Assembly: GCA_910587635.1 (NCBI GenBank)
Contig: CAJUNB010000018.1
Coordinates: 248,001-312,000 of the forward strand
Source of the DNA: an uncultured Lachnospiraceae bacterium
GTDB lineage: Bacteria > Bacillota > Clostridia > Lachnospirales > Lachnospiraceae
Direction of reading: 5' to 3'
DNA: 64,000 bases
Positions 44,638-53,291 of the stretch are shown piece by piece (position 1 is the stretch's first letter; every line of letters starts with the position of its first letter). Under the pieces are notes generated by a model. That model was not told the DNA's origin. It worked only from the letters and a program-made list of their open reading frames with translations, and searched no databases. Both the position numbers and the translations under genes were made by a program.

Positions 44638-46917
44638 ATGCAGGGCAACGTGCAAAAATACGAACTGGTAGATCAGGTCAAAAATTCTGTCAATCAACTG
44701 CTAAAGAACTGGGAGATGTTGCAGGAAGAAGAATGGGGGGTGACACCAGAAACACAGCTGTTGTTGGAACGGCTGGCATGTGGTGAGAAAAATTACTTCT
44801 GTAATTCGGTTTCCATGGATATGACCCAGCCTGATGACGGACAGCAGATTCTCTTTGGTGTGTGCAGGAATCCTTTTGATGATTTTCTGTCCATGGCTGA
44901 ATCAGAAATCTGTGAATTGATTCGAAAGGCAGATAAAAGTAAGAATCAAATGGTGCTTCATCTGGCCGTCTTTGTAGGCAGCATGAAGGACCGCATATGT
45001 GTAGAGGAGCAATTCAACCGCAGAGCGTGTCAAACCATTCGGAATAAAATCAATAAAATGCCGGGAATCGGTAAAAGAATTCGCTCTTTGCACTGTACCT
45101 GTATTCTGATTCGGGATTATCCTCAAAAGACAGTGAAACTCAAACAACTGAAGCGTTTTGAAATGATACCGGAGCCACCGGTTGGCAGAGCGCTGAATCA
45201 GGAAAGGTCATGGGAGGATAGAGAGAATACCGCTGCAGGGGATGCTGTGCCTCTGATTCAGTCCATCGCGTTTACTTCCGACTTATATCAGCTGGTTGAC
45301 CTGTATAATCTAATCGGTGAGCCGCTTTTTCAGAACAATGTCCGCTTTGGAATCGAGGAAGAGATGGGAGTCGATCAGTCCATTCGCCGGACACTGTCAG
45401 AGGAGCCGGAGATGTTCTGGTTCAAAAACAATGGGGTGACGTTATTGATAGAAGAGGACTGTGGGCCTTTAAGAATCGGGGAGGAACTGGTCCTTGGAAA
45501 TATCGGGCCCGGAAAGGCGCCAAACTTTTCCATAGTGAACGGAGCCCAGACGATAACGACGGCGGCCCGCTATTTTTATAAACTGGAGCATGAAAAAGAG
45601 TGTGCCAAAGGCGATGGCGGAAAATATGCGGGTATTCAGGAGCAGATCGATCGCGCCAGGCGTATGTCCCGGGTATTGGTACGGGTGATCTGTGTCACTG
45701 CAAATGGGGACAGGGAACGGGCAAATGAGCTTGCAAAGTCGATCAGTGTGGCGTTAAACCGGCAAAAGCCTATCCATATCGAAGATATTGCTTTCACTTC
45801 CCCTGCCGTTTCCAAGCTGGCGGATTATCTGCATCGTATGTTGCCTTCTGAAACGAACGCTTTTCGGCTTGTCAGGCGGGGAGAAGCTGTGGGGACAAAC
45901 AGATGTATGGAGCTGGTGGAATTTGCCAGAGCCAGAATGGCCTGTGTGGGGATGCCGGGAACGGCCAGAGCCAAAGGGACCAATGAGTTGCTGCGGCTTA
46001 ACAATCAGGAAGACGGAACGTTGCGGTTTGTCTATCGGGAGCTTTTTGCAGATGACTGGCAGGATGCTGAGGGGGAGGCGGAACGCGCCGTTTTCCAGAG
46101 AGATTACGGGGCGGTGTGGTTTGCGCACCAGGTGGCATTGGCGTACGAATGGCGTCGCAAAGATTTTCATACAGGCAGCCCGGAGTTTTTTATCATACTG
46201 AACAATGGGAAGTGGTATTTTACGGCTCTTTTCCTTCAGGTGCTCAATCGGTTTCAGACGGATTATTCCCATTTTTCGTTGGATTATGAGAGCATTTACG
46301 ACAGAATACCGGAGGCAATGGAGCGGTTTGCCGATATTGTATTGTATCTATGTCAATGTGGTGACAGTGACGAAGTGGAACTGGGTTCTAACCTGTTCAA
46401 GAAAGAAACGCTGTACAGACAGCTGCTTCAGGGATTCCAAACAGGCTTTACGGCGGAGAATGCGAACGCACGGGAGCAGATCAATCAGCAGGTGCAGGAA
46501 TTTGCCGATTTGTTTGGCGTGGAGCTTTCCCGGGAGGACGTTTCTTCCAGAGAAGAAAACGGACAGTCCAGTTACATAGTCCTGCAAGACAGCAAAGTGC
46601 AGGTAAAAAATGACGCTCAGGCTCTTGTACAGATCACGGAATATATTTTGAATACTTATTCTGTTCCGGCTGAGCTGGAAGAAGTGTGTAGTCCCTGGCT
46701 GACAGCGAAATCTGCGGTTGTCAAGACGGGTTTTGGATATTTCCGTGGTTCTCCCCGGGCGATTCGGACAAAAACGCACAGCTTCTGGGTGGGAACGAGC
46801 TCCAACACGATCGCAAAATGTCGTCAACTTAAAACGCTGTGTCAATTGGCTGGCGTGGGGAAGGGCGAAATTCTCTGGGTGAAAAAGGGGAAGACAGAGT
46901 TTGCCTCCGGGAGTTAA
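44638..46917 (+). CDS. AIPR-family (abortive phage infection) protein, gene 2 of the pair
   Basis: A 759-residue protein with the AIPR core: FWFKNNGVTLLIEED near residue 263 and FSIVNGAQTITTAARYFY near 298, followed by an RVICVTANGDRERANELAKSISVALNRQKPI segment split across about 340-380. The name comes from abortive-infection phage resistance proteins; the activity is unknown, with nuclease-like folds proposed in some AIPR members. The C-terminal 200 residues may be a separate domain. ATG 44638 has GGGAGG 7 bases upstream and is preferred to ATG 44623. It ends before a perfect palindromic terminator. Confidence 0.8.
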   Translation: MQGNVQKYELVDQVKNSVNQLLKNWEMLQEEEWGVTPETQLLLERLACGEKNYFCNSVSMDMTQPDDGQQILFGVCRNPFDDFLSMAESEICELIRKADKSKNQMVLHLAVFVGSMKDRICVEEQFNRRACQTIRNKINKMPGIGKRIRSLHCTCILIRDYPQKTVKLKQLKRFEMIPEPPVGRALNQERSWEDRENTAAGDAVPLIQSIAFTSDLYQLVDLYNLIGEPLFQNNVRFGIEEEMGVDQSIRRTLSEEPEMFWFKNNGVTLLIEEDCGPLRIGEELVLGNIGPGKAPNFSIVNGAQTITTAARYFYKLEHEKECAKGDGGKYAGIQEQIDRARRMSRVLVRVICVTANGDRERANELAKSISVALNRQKPIHIEDIAFTSPAVSKLADYLHRMLPSETNAFRLVRRGEAVGTNRCMELVEFARARMACVGMPGTARAKGTNELLRLNNQEDGTLRFVYRELFADDWQDAEGEAERAVFQRDYGAVWFAHQVALAYEWRRKDFHTGSPEFFIILNNGKWYFTALFLQVLNRFQTDYSHFSLDYESIYDRIPEAMERFADIVLYLCQCGDSDEVELGSNLFKKETLYRQLLQGFQTGFTAENANAREQINQQVQEFADLFGVELSREDVSSREENGQSSYIVLQDSKVQVKNDAQALVQITEYILNTYSVPAELEEVCSPWLTAKSAVVKTGFGYFRGSPRAIRTKTHSFWVGTSSNTIAKCRQLKTLCQLAGVGKGEILWVKKGKTEFASGS

Positions 46918-47065
46918 ACGGTGAATAAGAAACTCAAAATGCAGAGACCTTGACGTGGGAGAGGAAATGGAACAGGATAATCTTGGAAACAAAGAAACAA
47001 AGAATATAGATTATGGCCGGAACCAGGGAGAATTTTTATGACCAGCTGAAACAGTATAGGAAAAA

Positions 47066-47093
47066 GAGGGGGTGAAAAATTTTTCACCCCCTC
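47066..47093. terminator. perfect 28-bp palindromic bidirectional terminator
   Basis: A perfect palindrome (gagggggtgaaaaa and its complement) is followed by CACTTTTTAC on the plus strand. It lies between the AIPR gene and the convergent minus-strand pseudogene and could serve both. The 46918-47065 stretch holds only two very short overlapping ORFs. Confidence 0.8.
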
Positions 47094-47115
47094 CACTTTT
47101 TACATTCCTGTAAAT

Positions 47116-47470
47116 TTATTCTATTTTCCCCACCCGATATTCCCCGGCATTTCCCACGGCCTCTTCGATCAGCATATCGGGAATCTCTCTGTCCAGAAAT
47201 AATTCTATGTATTCTGTCGCTCCTTCTTCCCTTTGGAATACCACATTCGTAACATGATCCAGCTGCTGCAGTGCCTCTTTTATCTTGGTACGGCACATAT
47301 CGCAGCCGATGCCGTCCACATAGACGGCTATGTAATCCATCCGTACCTTTCGAAAAAAATACATCCCCTACCTGATAACAGGGGCAGGGACCGGAATCGG
47401 GCTCTGCGCAGTTCGCTGCCTGCAATTCCGGGTAGAGCTTTTTGTCGATGACAGTTACTTTTAATTTGAC
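47116..47470 (-). pseudogene. deleted and frameshifted TIGR04076/HMA fusion protein
   Basis: Two pieces in different frames on the minus strand read as the ends of one protein. The N-terminal piece (47470 to about 47367) reads VKLKVTVIDKKLYPEL and then CPCYQVGDVF, matching the start of TIGR04076-family proteins. The C-terminal piece (from about 47340) is an HMA domain, MDYIAVYVDGIGCDMC, running to GEYRVGKIE at 47116. The middle of the protein, about 100 residues, is missing and the frame shifts at the join. The HMA part has an AAAGGT site before ATG 47340 and could still be made as a 74-residue protein. The family assignment is from memory of typical sequences. Confidence 0.55.
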
Positions 47471-47543
47471 AGGATTCTTCTACAAAGGGATCCCGTTCCA
47501 ACAATACATCCATTATGATATTGGTATCACACATGATTTTCAT
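47471..47543 (-). pseudogene. PIN-domain (VapC-like) toxin fragment
   Basis: The ATG at 47543 opens a frame reading MKIMCDTNIIMDVLLERDPF, the classical N-terminus of a PIN-domain ribonuclease with its first catalytic Asp (DTN). After about 25 residues it runs into the unrelated TIGR04076 fragment, so the remaining three quarters of the domain are lost. Its ATG overlaps the TGA of the upstream fragment (ATGA), the usual layout of an antitoxin-toxin pair. Confidence 0.6.
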
Positions 47544-47746
47544 ATTTTGACAATCGCTCCTCTCTTAAAAAAATCCTTATCTATATCGGAAGGAGCGTCT
47601 TTTAGCATCCCGCGGATGGAATCTACTGCAGAGATCTGGGGATTTACCACTACTCTTTTCTTTTGGCGTAACAGGGAATTATGCTGTAGTTTTCTGTTTC
47701 CAATATATGTATTAGCCTTATAAATGTAATTTGTGATGAGTACCTG
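47540..47746 (-). pseudogene. probable antitoxin remnant upstream of the PIN fragment
   Basis: An open frame without a clear start reads KKRVVVNPQISAVDSIRG, then MLKDAPSDIDKDFFKRGAIV, and stops at 47540 within the start of the PIN fragment. Its length, position and coupling fit the antitoxin partner of the truncated toxin. The frame begins directly after the stop of the lipoprotein gene, so the 5' end of the antitoxin seems to be lost. I cannot name an antitoxin family. Confidence 0.35.
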
Positions 47747-48784
47747 TCAAAATGCAAAAGGGAAATCAAATTCTTCCCCTACTGAGAGGAACCCTTCCGG
47801 CGCCTCTATAACTGTAAAACTTGCGCCGTTCCATCCGTTGATTTTTATGATTCCCTTTACAATTCTGGTATCTGCATCATTCGATGTGAAAGACAATTCT
47901 CCATTTCCATTGTCAACAAAGACTCCTTTTATTTCCCCCAGTCTGTAAATGGAGATAACAGCTTCATCGTCTCCCGACACTCCCTGCCGGGTAATCAGAG
48001 AACTGTAGATGCTGCCTGTCCCCTGATTGTCTACAAAGAAACCGTACTTTGCCGGTTTTTCCGGCATGATGAAGGACTCGCCTTTTATCTTCGCCAACTC
48101 ATTAGCAAGAACATAAGCCCTGTTTCTGGTAATCTCTTCTAGAAAAGAGTTTTCAAGTAGAGGATATATGCTGCCGTTTTCTTCGCTGAGTCCGATGTTC
48201 TCAAAGACCGCCTCTTCTTTCATGTCATTCCAATTCCTTTGATCTGCAAGGATATTCTCCTTTGTCTGCTGATCAGCTGAATTACTGAATCTGCTCCACA
48301 GGTTATTTAATTCCGTATCCCATATTACGTAAAGCCACTTAGATGATACATTCATTTCGCCTTGACTTTGAGCTTCCTCAGCCAGCAGATTGTACTTCTG
48401 AATAACCGTCTCAACATTCTCCAGCTCTTTTTGCAGGGAAGTTGAACTTGATACCACATAGTCAATATCCGCCCTGATATCCTCCGAATAGTCATATGTA
48501 AAATCCACTTCAAGTTCATCATTCAATTCGGTTTCGTTGTTTGCTTCTTGCTCTGCTTTTGGGGACGAGTTCTCTGTTGCCGAATTTTCTGAAGGGACTT
48601 CTTCGGTTTGTTCTTCCTTGGCAGACGTCCCTTTTTCTGTTTCGTTGCTTTCTGGTAAGGTTGGTCTTTGTGTCTGGGTTGCTTTCTGCGCCTGTGATGA
48701 CTGCTCGCTGTTCCCACCGGACGAACACGCCACAAGAGAAAACATGAGACAAGTCACAAGAAAAATAGTTGCGACTTTTTTCAT
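47747..48784 (-). CDS. lipoprotein with LprI/DUF1311-like domain
   Basis: A 345-residue lipoprotein. The signal peptide MKKVATIFLVTCLMFSLVAC has its lipobox cysteine at residue 20, followed by a long Ser/Glu/Thr-rich linker to about residue 95. The middle region WDTELNNLWSRF...ILADQRNWNDMKEEAV follows the DUF1311 (lysozyme-inhibitor LprI-type) pattern, and the C-terminal 110 residues are beta-rich. GAAAGGAAA lies upstream of the ATG. It is transcribed from its own minus-strand promoter. Its target is unknown. Confidence 0.75.
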   Translation of the reverse strand: MKKVATIFLVTCLMFSLVACSSGGNSEQSSQAQKATQTQRPTLPESNETEKGTSAKEEQTEEVPSENSATENSSPKAEQEANNETELNDELEVDFTYDYSEDIRADIDYVVSSSTSLQKELENVETVIQKYNLLAEEAQSQGEMNVSSKWLYVIWDTELNNLWSRFSNSADQQTKENILADQRNWNDMKEEAVFENIGLSEENGSIYPLLENSFLEEITRNRAYVLANELAKIKGESFIMPEKPAKYGFFVDNQGTGSIYSSLITRQGVSGDDEAVISIYRLGEIKGVFVDNGNGELSFTSNDADTRIVKGIIKINGWNGASFTVIEAPEGFLSVGEEFDFPFAF

Positions 48785-48845
48785 GATGATAGGTTTCCTT
48801 TCGCTGGTAGATTCATCAAAAAGCTTAGCTTTTTAACTCCGTCAC

Positions 48846-48874
48846 ATTATACTCGCAATAGACTGGATTTTCAA
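48846..48874 (-). promoter_or_regulatory. promoter of the LprI-like lipoprotein
   Basis: On the minus strand TTGAAA (48874-48869), a 17-base spacer and a consensus TATAAT (48851-48846) lie about 60 bases before the lipoprotein start. Confidence 0.7.
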
Positions 48875-48932
48875 TATTGTTTGCGCATCACATATTATTA
48901 GTGACAATAATCTATCCATGTAGAATAGAAAA

Positions 48933-48964
48933 CGCTCCAACGATTTTGTGTCCTCGTTAGAGCG
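48933..48964 (-). terminator. inverted repeat upstream of the lipoprotein promoter
   Basis: An 11-bp stem (cgctccaacga with tcgttagagcg, one G-T pair) is followed on the minus strand by TTTTCTATTC and is flanked by tagaat/attcta. It reads as a terminator on the minus strand for a gene no longer present. The remaining bases to 49051 hold no complete gene. Confidence 0.5.
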
Positions 48965-49051
48965 ATTCTATCATATTTACTTTGCTCGGAATAGCGTGGG
49001 TGGCTGTCTGTATCAGTTCTCTTTACTATGTTTCTTTACCGTACATGAGCA

Positions 49052-49399
49052 TTATCAGGCGGAATGAAACAGAGGGTGGCAATCGCCAGAGCGTTTGCCA
49101 GTGAATCGGATATTTTGCTGATGGATGAACCCTTTGGCGCCCTGGATGCCCAGACGAGATACCAGATGGAGGAAGAGATCTTAAGACTCTGGGAGGAAGA
49201 GCGGCGGACGGTTGTCTTTGTAGCGAATAATATAGAGGAAGCAGTCTATCTGGGAGACCGGATCGTTCTGCTGGAAGGAGAGCCCGGGACAATCACAAAA
49301 GAGTATATCCCGGATATACCCCGGCCGAGAACTTACACGGACAGAAAGTTTCTGGAGCTTCGCAATGAAATCGCATATGATTTTACGCTTGTATTATAG
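49052..49399 (+). pseudogene. truncated nitrate/taurine-type ABC ATPase, 3' half
   Basis: The frame begins in the ABC signature (LSGGMKQRVAIARAF) and continues through Walker B ILLMDEPFGALDAQTR to the C-terminus typical of SsuB/TauB ATPases (PRPRTYTDRKFLELRNEI). Walker A, the Q-loop and everything N-terminal are absent; a stop lies just upstream at 49046. The gene is therefore a 5'-deleted remnant. Intact SsuB-type transporters import aliphatic sulfonates or related compounds, but no permease or binding protein remains here. Confidence 0.8.
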
Positions 49400-49410
49400 G
49401 AGGAACGCCT

Positions 49411-50072
49411 GTGAAACGAAGTTTCACAATTCAGATGCGTTCCGACGAACTGGCAGGTGACGAGAAGCGGCGCGTGCCGTTACATATAAAATTACTGGAG
49501 CCTACTTCCGGCAACATCTTTATAGACGGAGAGGAGGCGGACCCCCAAAAGCACAATCTGTCTTTTGTGTTTCAGGAGCAGTCCGCTTTCCCGTGGCTGA
49601 CAGTGGAAGAAAATATCCGGTTCGGACAGGAAACAAAGAAACGGCCGAAGCAGGAGATAGTCCAAGTCACAGAATATATACTGGATATGCTGGGGCTGAA
49701 AGAGAGTCGGAATCAGTATCCCCATGAACTGTCAACGAGTACGGGACAGAGAATTGTAATCGGAAGAAGCTTTGCCATGAAGCCAGATCTGCTGCTGATG
49801 GATGAGCCGTACGGCCAGATGGATTTGAAACTTCGTTATTATCTGGAAGATGAAGTGATCAAGCTCTGGCAGGCTACTAAGAGTACAGTCCTGTTTATCA
49901 CCCACAATATAGAAGAGGCGGTCTATCTGGCGGACCGTTGCCTGATTCTGTCCCAGAAACTGACGACGGTGAAAGAAGAAGTGGTAATTGACATGCCCAT
50001 CCCAGGGATGTGACATCCAAAGAATTTATTGATCTGAGGGAATATATTATAAGTCAGATCAGGTGGTGGTAA
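49411..50072 (+). pseudogene. second degraded SsuB/TauB-type ABC ATPase
   Basis: This ABC ATPase resembles the preceding fragment but is damaged differently. Walker A is gone: the text passes from LAGDEKRR to LLEPTSGNIFIDG, which normally follows GPSGCGKST and an intervening helix. The signature is corrupted to LSTSTGQRIVIGRSF, while the Q-loop (FVFQEQSAFPWL) and Walker B (LLLMDEPYGQMD) remain. A one-base shift near 50008 ends the frame at GM; the next frame continues as RDVTSKEFIDLREYIISQIR to a stop at 50072. It cannot bind ATP normally. Confidence 0.8.
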
Positions 50073-50089
50073 AAATGTTTTATATGCGG

Positions 50090-50117
50090 AGAATTCTGCG
50101 ATGCAGGATTCTTTTTT
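50090..50117 (+). terminator. terminator after the degraded ATPases
   Basis: A 10-bp stem (agaattctgc/gcaggattct, one G-T pair) with a 3-base loop leads into TTTTTT. The rest of the gap to 50273 shows a possible -10 box (TATACT near 50239) for the next operon and nothing else. Confidence 0.75.
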
Positions 50118-50273
50118 CGTTGTGTGGAATTTGGGCGACAAGAGGCCGACCAACAATAAAAACAAGCTTCTTGCCGCCCGAATCCCTATAGAGAAAAACC
50201 CGGATAGGAATTCTGTAGCGGGAGAAACTAAATTCTGGTATACTGTCTATAAATAGATAAAAAGGAGCAACTG

Positions 50274-51200
50274 ATGGCGATCAATAGAGCGATGCGGGCA
50301 GCCCTTCATGTGTTGGCCTATCCTGAGGTGGATATTAAAAAGACATATTTGGTGGAACGGGAAATAAAAAAGCTCACTGCACGCCGCTTGAAAAATCCGT
50401 CATTGTACCATATTTGGGAGCATAAAATCTTTTGCGGTGATCATGAGGTACCTGTGCGCATATTCATGCCGGACAATCGGCGCAGAGACTGTATCCTTCT
50501 TTTTTTTCATGGTGGAGGCTGGGTAACGGGGACTGTGGACAGCTACAGTGCAGTCTGTGCGGATATGGCGAATATGACAGGATGCCTGGTGGCTTCTGTG
50601 GATTATTTGCTTGCACCGGAACATCGATTTCCGGCCGGACTGGAGGACTGTTATGCAGTCGCAAGGGAGCTTTTTTTAAACAGAGAGCTGATGGAGGCGT
50701 TGGATATTGTTCTCATCGGCGACAGTGCAGGGGGAAATCTGGCAGCTGCGGTATCTCTCATGGCGCGGGACCGGGGAGAATTTCTTCCCGGAAGACAGAT
50801 TTTGATCTATCCGGCTGTGGGGAACGACTACTCGGAAAATTCGCCCTATCCTTCTGTACATGAAAACGGTACGGGCTATTTGCTGACAGCGAAACGGGTA
50901 CAGGATTATCTTGCTCTATACCGCTCTTCAGAAGAGGATTTGAAAAATCCATACTTTGCACCTTTACAGGCAACAAGCTTTGCAGAGCAGCCGGACACAT
51001 TGCTGATCACGGCGCAGTATTGCCCTCTGCGAGACGAGGGTGAGACATACGGACAGAAACTGCGTGATGAAGGGGGATATGTGGAAATACACAGGATACC
51101 GGATGTATTGCATGGTTACTTTTCACTTCCTGTCCGATATGGCCCGGTGAAACAGACTTATGAGATTATCAATCGTTTTCTGGAGGGAGACAATGCATAG
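50274..51200 (+). CDS. alpha/beta hydrolase (HSL-type esterase)
   Basis: A 308-residue hydrolase of the hormone-sensitive-lipase group: oxyanion motif FFHGGGWV near residue 77, nucleophile elbow GDSAGGN near 151, and a late Asp/His pair (PLRDEG and VLHGYF). It probably hydrolyses short-chain esters. Its stop overlaps the start of the following acyltransferase-like gene by 8 bases, and a DUF6320 gene follows, so the three act together. AAAGGAG precedes the ATG. Confidence 0.88.
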   Translation: MAINRAMRAALHVLAYPEVDIKKTYLVEREIKKLTARRLKNPSLYHIWEHKIFCGDHEVPVRIFMPDNRRRDCILLFFHGGGWVTGTVDSYSAVCADMANMTGCLVASVDYLLAPEHRFPAGLEDCYAVARELFLNRELMEALDIVLIGDSAGGNLAAAVSLMARDRGEFLPGRQILIYPAVGNDYSENSPYPSVHENGTGYLLTAKRVQDYLALYRSSEEDLKNPYFAPLQATSFAEQPDTLLITAQYCPLRDEGETYGQKLRDEGGYVEIHRIPDVLHGYFSLPVRYGPVKQTYEIINRFLEGDNA

Positions 51201-52473
51201 GAGAAGTTTTCAGCCCTGGTGGACACTGGATAATGCTGCAAAAATATTTCCGTCCACAAGTTCCTCTCATAATTCAAAAGTGTTTCGGTTTGTCTGTGAA
51301 TTGCAGGAGCCGGTAGAGCCTCTTATTTTACAGGCAGCACTGGATAAAACGATAGAACGGTTTCCCATGTACCGATCAGTTATGAAACGGGGATGGTTCT
51401 GGTATTATCTGGAGGACAGCAGTCTTCCGGCGAAAGTGCATCCAGAGGATACCCCGCCCTGCTATCCGATTTATCCGTCTGTGCGGCGAAGTCTGCTTTT
51501 TCGTGTTTTATATTATCGCAGGCGAATCAATCTGGAAGTTCATCATTCTCTGTCAGACGGGACAGGGGCCATGAAGTTTCTGTGTGCGCTTGTCTATGAA
51601 TATCTGCTGGCACGTTATCCTGATGAATTTACCCAGTCTTTTCCCGGGCTGCCTTATGATGCATCTCTATGGCAGAAGCAAATGGACAGTTTTCAGAAAT
51701 ATTATGAAAAGCCAAAGAGACGTCAGAAAGACCGTGTGCCGACGGCATATCGGTTACGAAGCAGGCGTCTGCCGAGAAATCGAATTGCCGTACTGGAGGG
51801 ACGGATACCTCTGGATAAGGTGCTGGCCTGTGCCCGTGAGCGGGATGTGACATTGACAGAACTCATGACGGCGATATTTATGCGGGCTATTTATGAAGGG
51901 ATGCGGGTACGGGATCGGAAGAAACCGGTAGTAATTACGGTGCCTGTCAATCTGAGAAATTATTTTCCGTCGGAATCTGACAGAAATTTTTTTGCCACAT
52001 TGAATGTAGGCTATGATTTCAGCAGTCAGGAGGACAGCCTGGACGCCGTTTTGGCACAGGTCAGACACAGTTTTCGAACGAGTCTGACTCAGGAACGTAT
52101 GCGGGACCATATGAATGCGTTATGCGCTCTGGAACACAATATTCCTCTGCGCCTTGTGCCGCTTCCTATAAAAGATGTGGTACTGCGTATTGCAAATATA
52201 GTAGTTTCCCGAAAAGCGACAGCCTCTTTTTCGAATGTGGGAAGGACAGCCATGCCGACAGGGATGGAAAAATTCATCCGTCAGTTCAGTGTATATATCT
52301 GTGCCGGTGTCCTGCAGGCCTGTTCCTGTTCTTTTAACGGACATTATGTAGTCAGTTTTGCAAGTCCGTTCCGTACTCATGAAGTAGAGCGTATCTTTTT
52401 CCGGGAACTGACACAGTTGGGTCTGGATGTTGTGTTGACTACAAACTTTTCGGCAGATGGAGAGGTGAATTAG
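51193..52473 (+). CDS. condensation/alcohol-acetyltransferase-like protein
   Basis: A 426-residue protein of the CoA-dependent acyltransferase superfamily. The active-site motif HHSLSDG is at about residue 117, matching H-H-x-x-x-D-G of condensation domains and Pap/alcohol acetyltransferases. No carrier-protein domain is attached. ATG 51193 overlaps the hydrolase end (GGAGGGAGACAATG); the upstream in-frame extension to 51160 lies within the hydrolase gene. The hydrolase/acyltransferase pairing suggests making and breaking of an acyl ester, which is inference. Confidence 0.78.
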   Translation: MHRRSFQPWWTLDNAAKIFPSTSSSHNSKVFRFVCELQEPVEPLILQAALDKTIERFPMYRSVMKRGWFWYYLEDSSLPAKVHPEDTPPCYPIYPSVRRSLLFRVLYYRRRINLEVHHSLSDGTGAMKFLCALVYEYLLARYPDEFTQSFPGLPYDASLWQKQMDSFQKYYEKPKRRQKDRVPTAYRLRSRRLPRNRIAVLEGRIPLDKVLACARERDVTLTELMTAIFMRAIYEGMRVRDRKKPVVITVPVNLRNYFPSESDRNFFATLNVGYDFSSQEDSLDAVLAQVRHSFRTSLTQERMRDHMNALCALEHNIPLRLVPLPIKDVVLRIANIVVSRKATASFSNVGRTAMPTGMEKFIRQFSVYICAGVLQACSCSFNGHYVVSFASPFRTHEVERIFFRELTQLGLDVVLTTNFSADGEVN

Positions 52474-52475
52474 AA

Positions 52476-53135
52476 ATGCTTTACTGTGAAAAATGCAAAG
52501 TACATTTGACTGGTTCTGCACAGCGCTGTCCTCTCTGCCAGGGTAAACTGTCCGGTAAATCGGAGGAAGATTCTTATCCGAGGCTTTCAGACAGGAGAAA
52601 ACCGTACTGGCTGGCAATGCGGCTGGCGGGCCTCATAACGGTCATTGTTTTGGTGGTTTGTATGGCAGTGGATTTCAGCTTCCCGGAAGGAGGGCGGTGG
52701 AGCTTTCTTGCTGCCGCAGGATTGGCGAGTTTATGGTTAGTGATCGGTGTCGCTGTCAGGAAGGGAAAAAATCCTATGAAGTCAATTGTATGGCTACTGG
52801 GTGTCGTATCAGTGCTGGCGTTTGTCTGGGACTGGCGTATCGGCTTTGCCGGATGGTCCGTCAATTATGTCCTGCCGATCTTGATTCCCTGTATGCAGGC
52901 TGCGGTGCTGATCGTAGCGTGGATATTGCGTCTGCGTCCGTCGGATTACCTGCTGTATCTGACAATATGTGTATTCGCAGGCTTCCTTCCGCTGGTGCTG
53001 CTTTTGTGCGGAGCACTGCGGGTCATCTATCCGTCAGTTATCTGCGTCAGTGTCAGTGCGGTGCTTCTGGCCGCCATGATTCTGTTTCGGGGAGCTGCGC
53101 TGAAAGATGAGATTGTGCGCCGGATGCACGTTTAA
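52476..53135 (+). CDS. DUF6320 zinc-ribbon membrane protein
   Basis: A 219-residue protein that begins with a zinc ribbon (YCEKCKVHL...RCPLCQGKL, two C-x-x-C pairs at residues 4-7 and 18-21) followed by six hydrophobic helices. This fits DUF6320, which often follows acetyltransferase-like genes in Clostridia. It starts 3 bases after the acyltransferase stop, so all three genes form one operon. Function unknown. Its stop is 4 bases before the first mini-ORF of the tandem repeat. Confidence 0.8.
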   Translation: MLYCEKCKVHLTGSAQRCPLCQGKLSGKSEEDSYPRLSDRRKPYWLAMRLAGLITVIVLVVCMAVDFSFPEGGRWSFLAAAGLASLWLVIGVAVRKGKNPMKSIVWLLGVVSVLAFVWDWRIGFAGWSVNYVLPILIPCMQAAVLIVAWILRLRPSDYLLYLTICVFAGFLPLVLLLCGALRVIYPSVICVSVSAVLLAAMILFRGAALKDEIVRRMHV

Positions 53136-53139
53136 TGAC

Positions 53140-53217
53140 ATGAGGAGGGGCCCGCTGCAAGCGGGAAGAGTCCTGATGTCCCAGAAAGGCAGACAGCAGG
53201 AACGTAGATTGACATGA
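53140..53217 (+). CDS. mini-ORF 1 of the tandem repeat
   Basis: A 25-residue, strongly basic peptide (begins MRRGPLQAGR, ends QQERRLT) whose start lies 4 bases after the DUF6320 stop and whose TGA overlaps mini-ORF 2. Translation is not demonstrated; the reason to list it is the exact ATGA chaining. Confidence 0.35.
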   Translation: MRRGPLQAGRVLMSQKGRQQERRLT

Positions 53218-53291
53218 GGAGGGGCCCGCTGCAAGCGGGAAGAGTCCTGATGTCCCAGAAAGGCAGACAGCAGGAAAGTAAATTGACATGA
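53214..53291 (+). CDS. mini-ORF 2 of the tandem repeat
   Basis: The second 25-residue copy (begins MRRGPLQAGR, ends QQESKLT). Its two substitutions relative to copy 1 fall in the tail. Its TGA overlaps the ATG of the nuclease-like gene at 53288, so ribosomes finishing here could restart on that gene. Confidence 0.35.
   Translation: MRRGPLQAGRVLMSQKGRQQESKLT

Noticed and set aside
46967..47075. Two short overlapping ORFs (24 and 20 codons) after the AIPR gene
   Set aside because: Too short, the second without a ribosome site and running into the terminator palindrome; no supporting evidence.
48519..48836. Several long antisense frames over the lipoprotein linker
   Set aside because: They are shadows of a low-complexity Ser/Glu/Thr linker; codon pattern and signal peptide support the minus-strand lipoprotein only.
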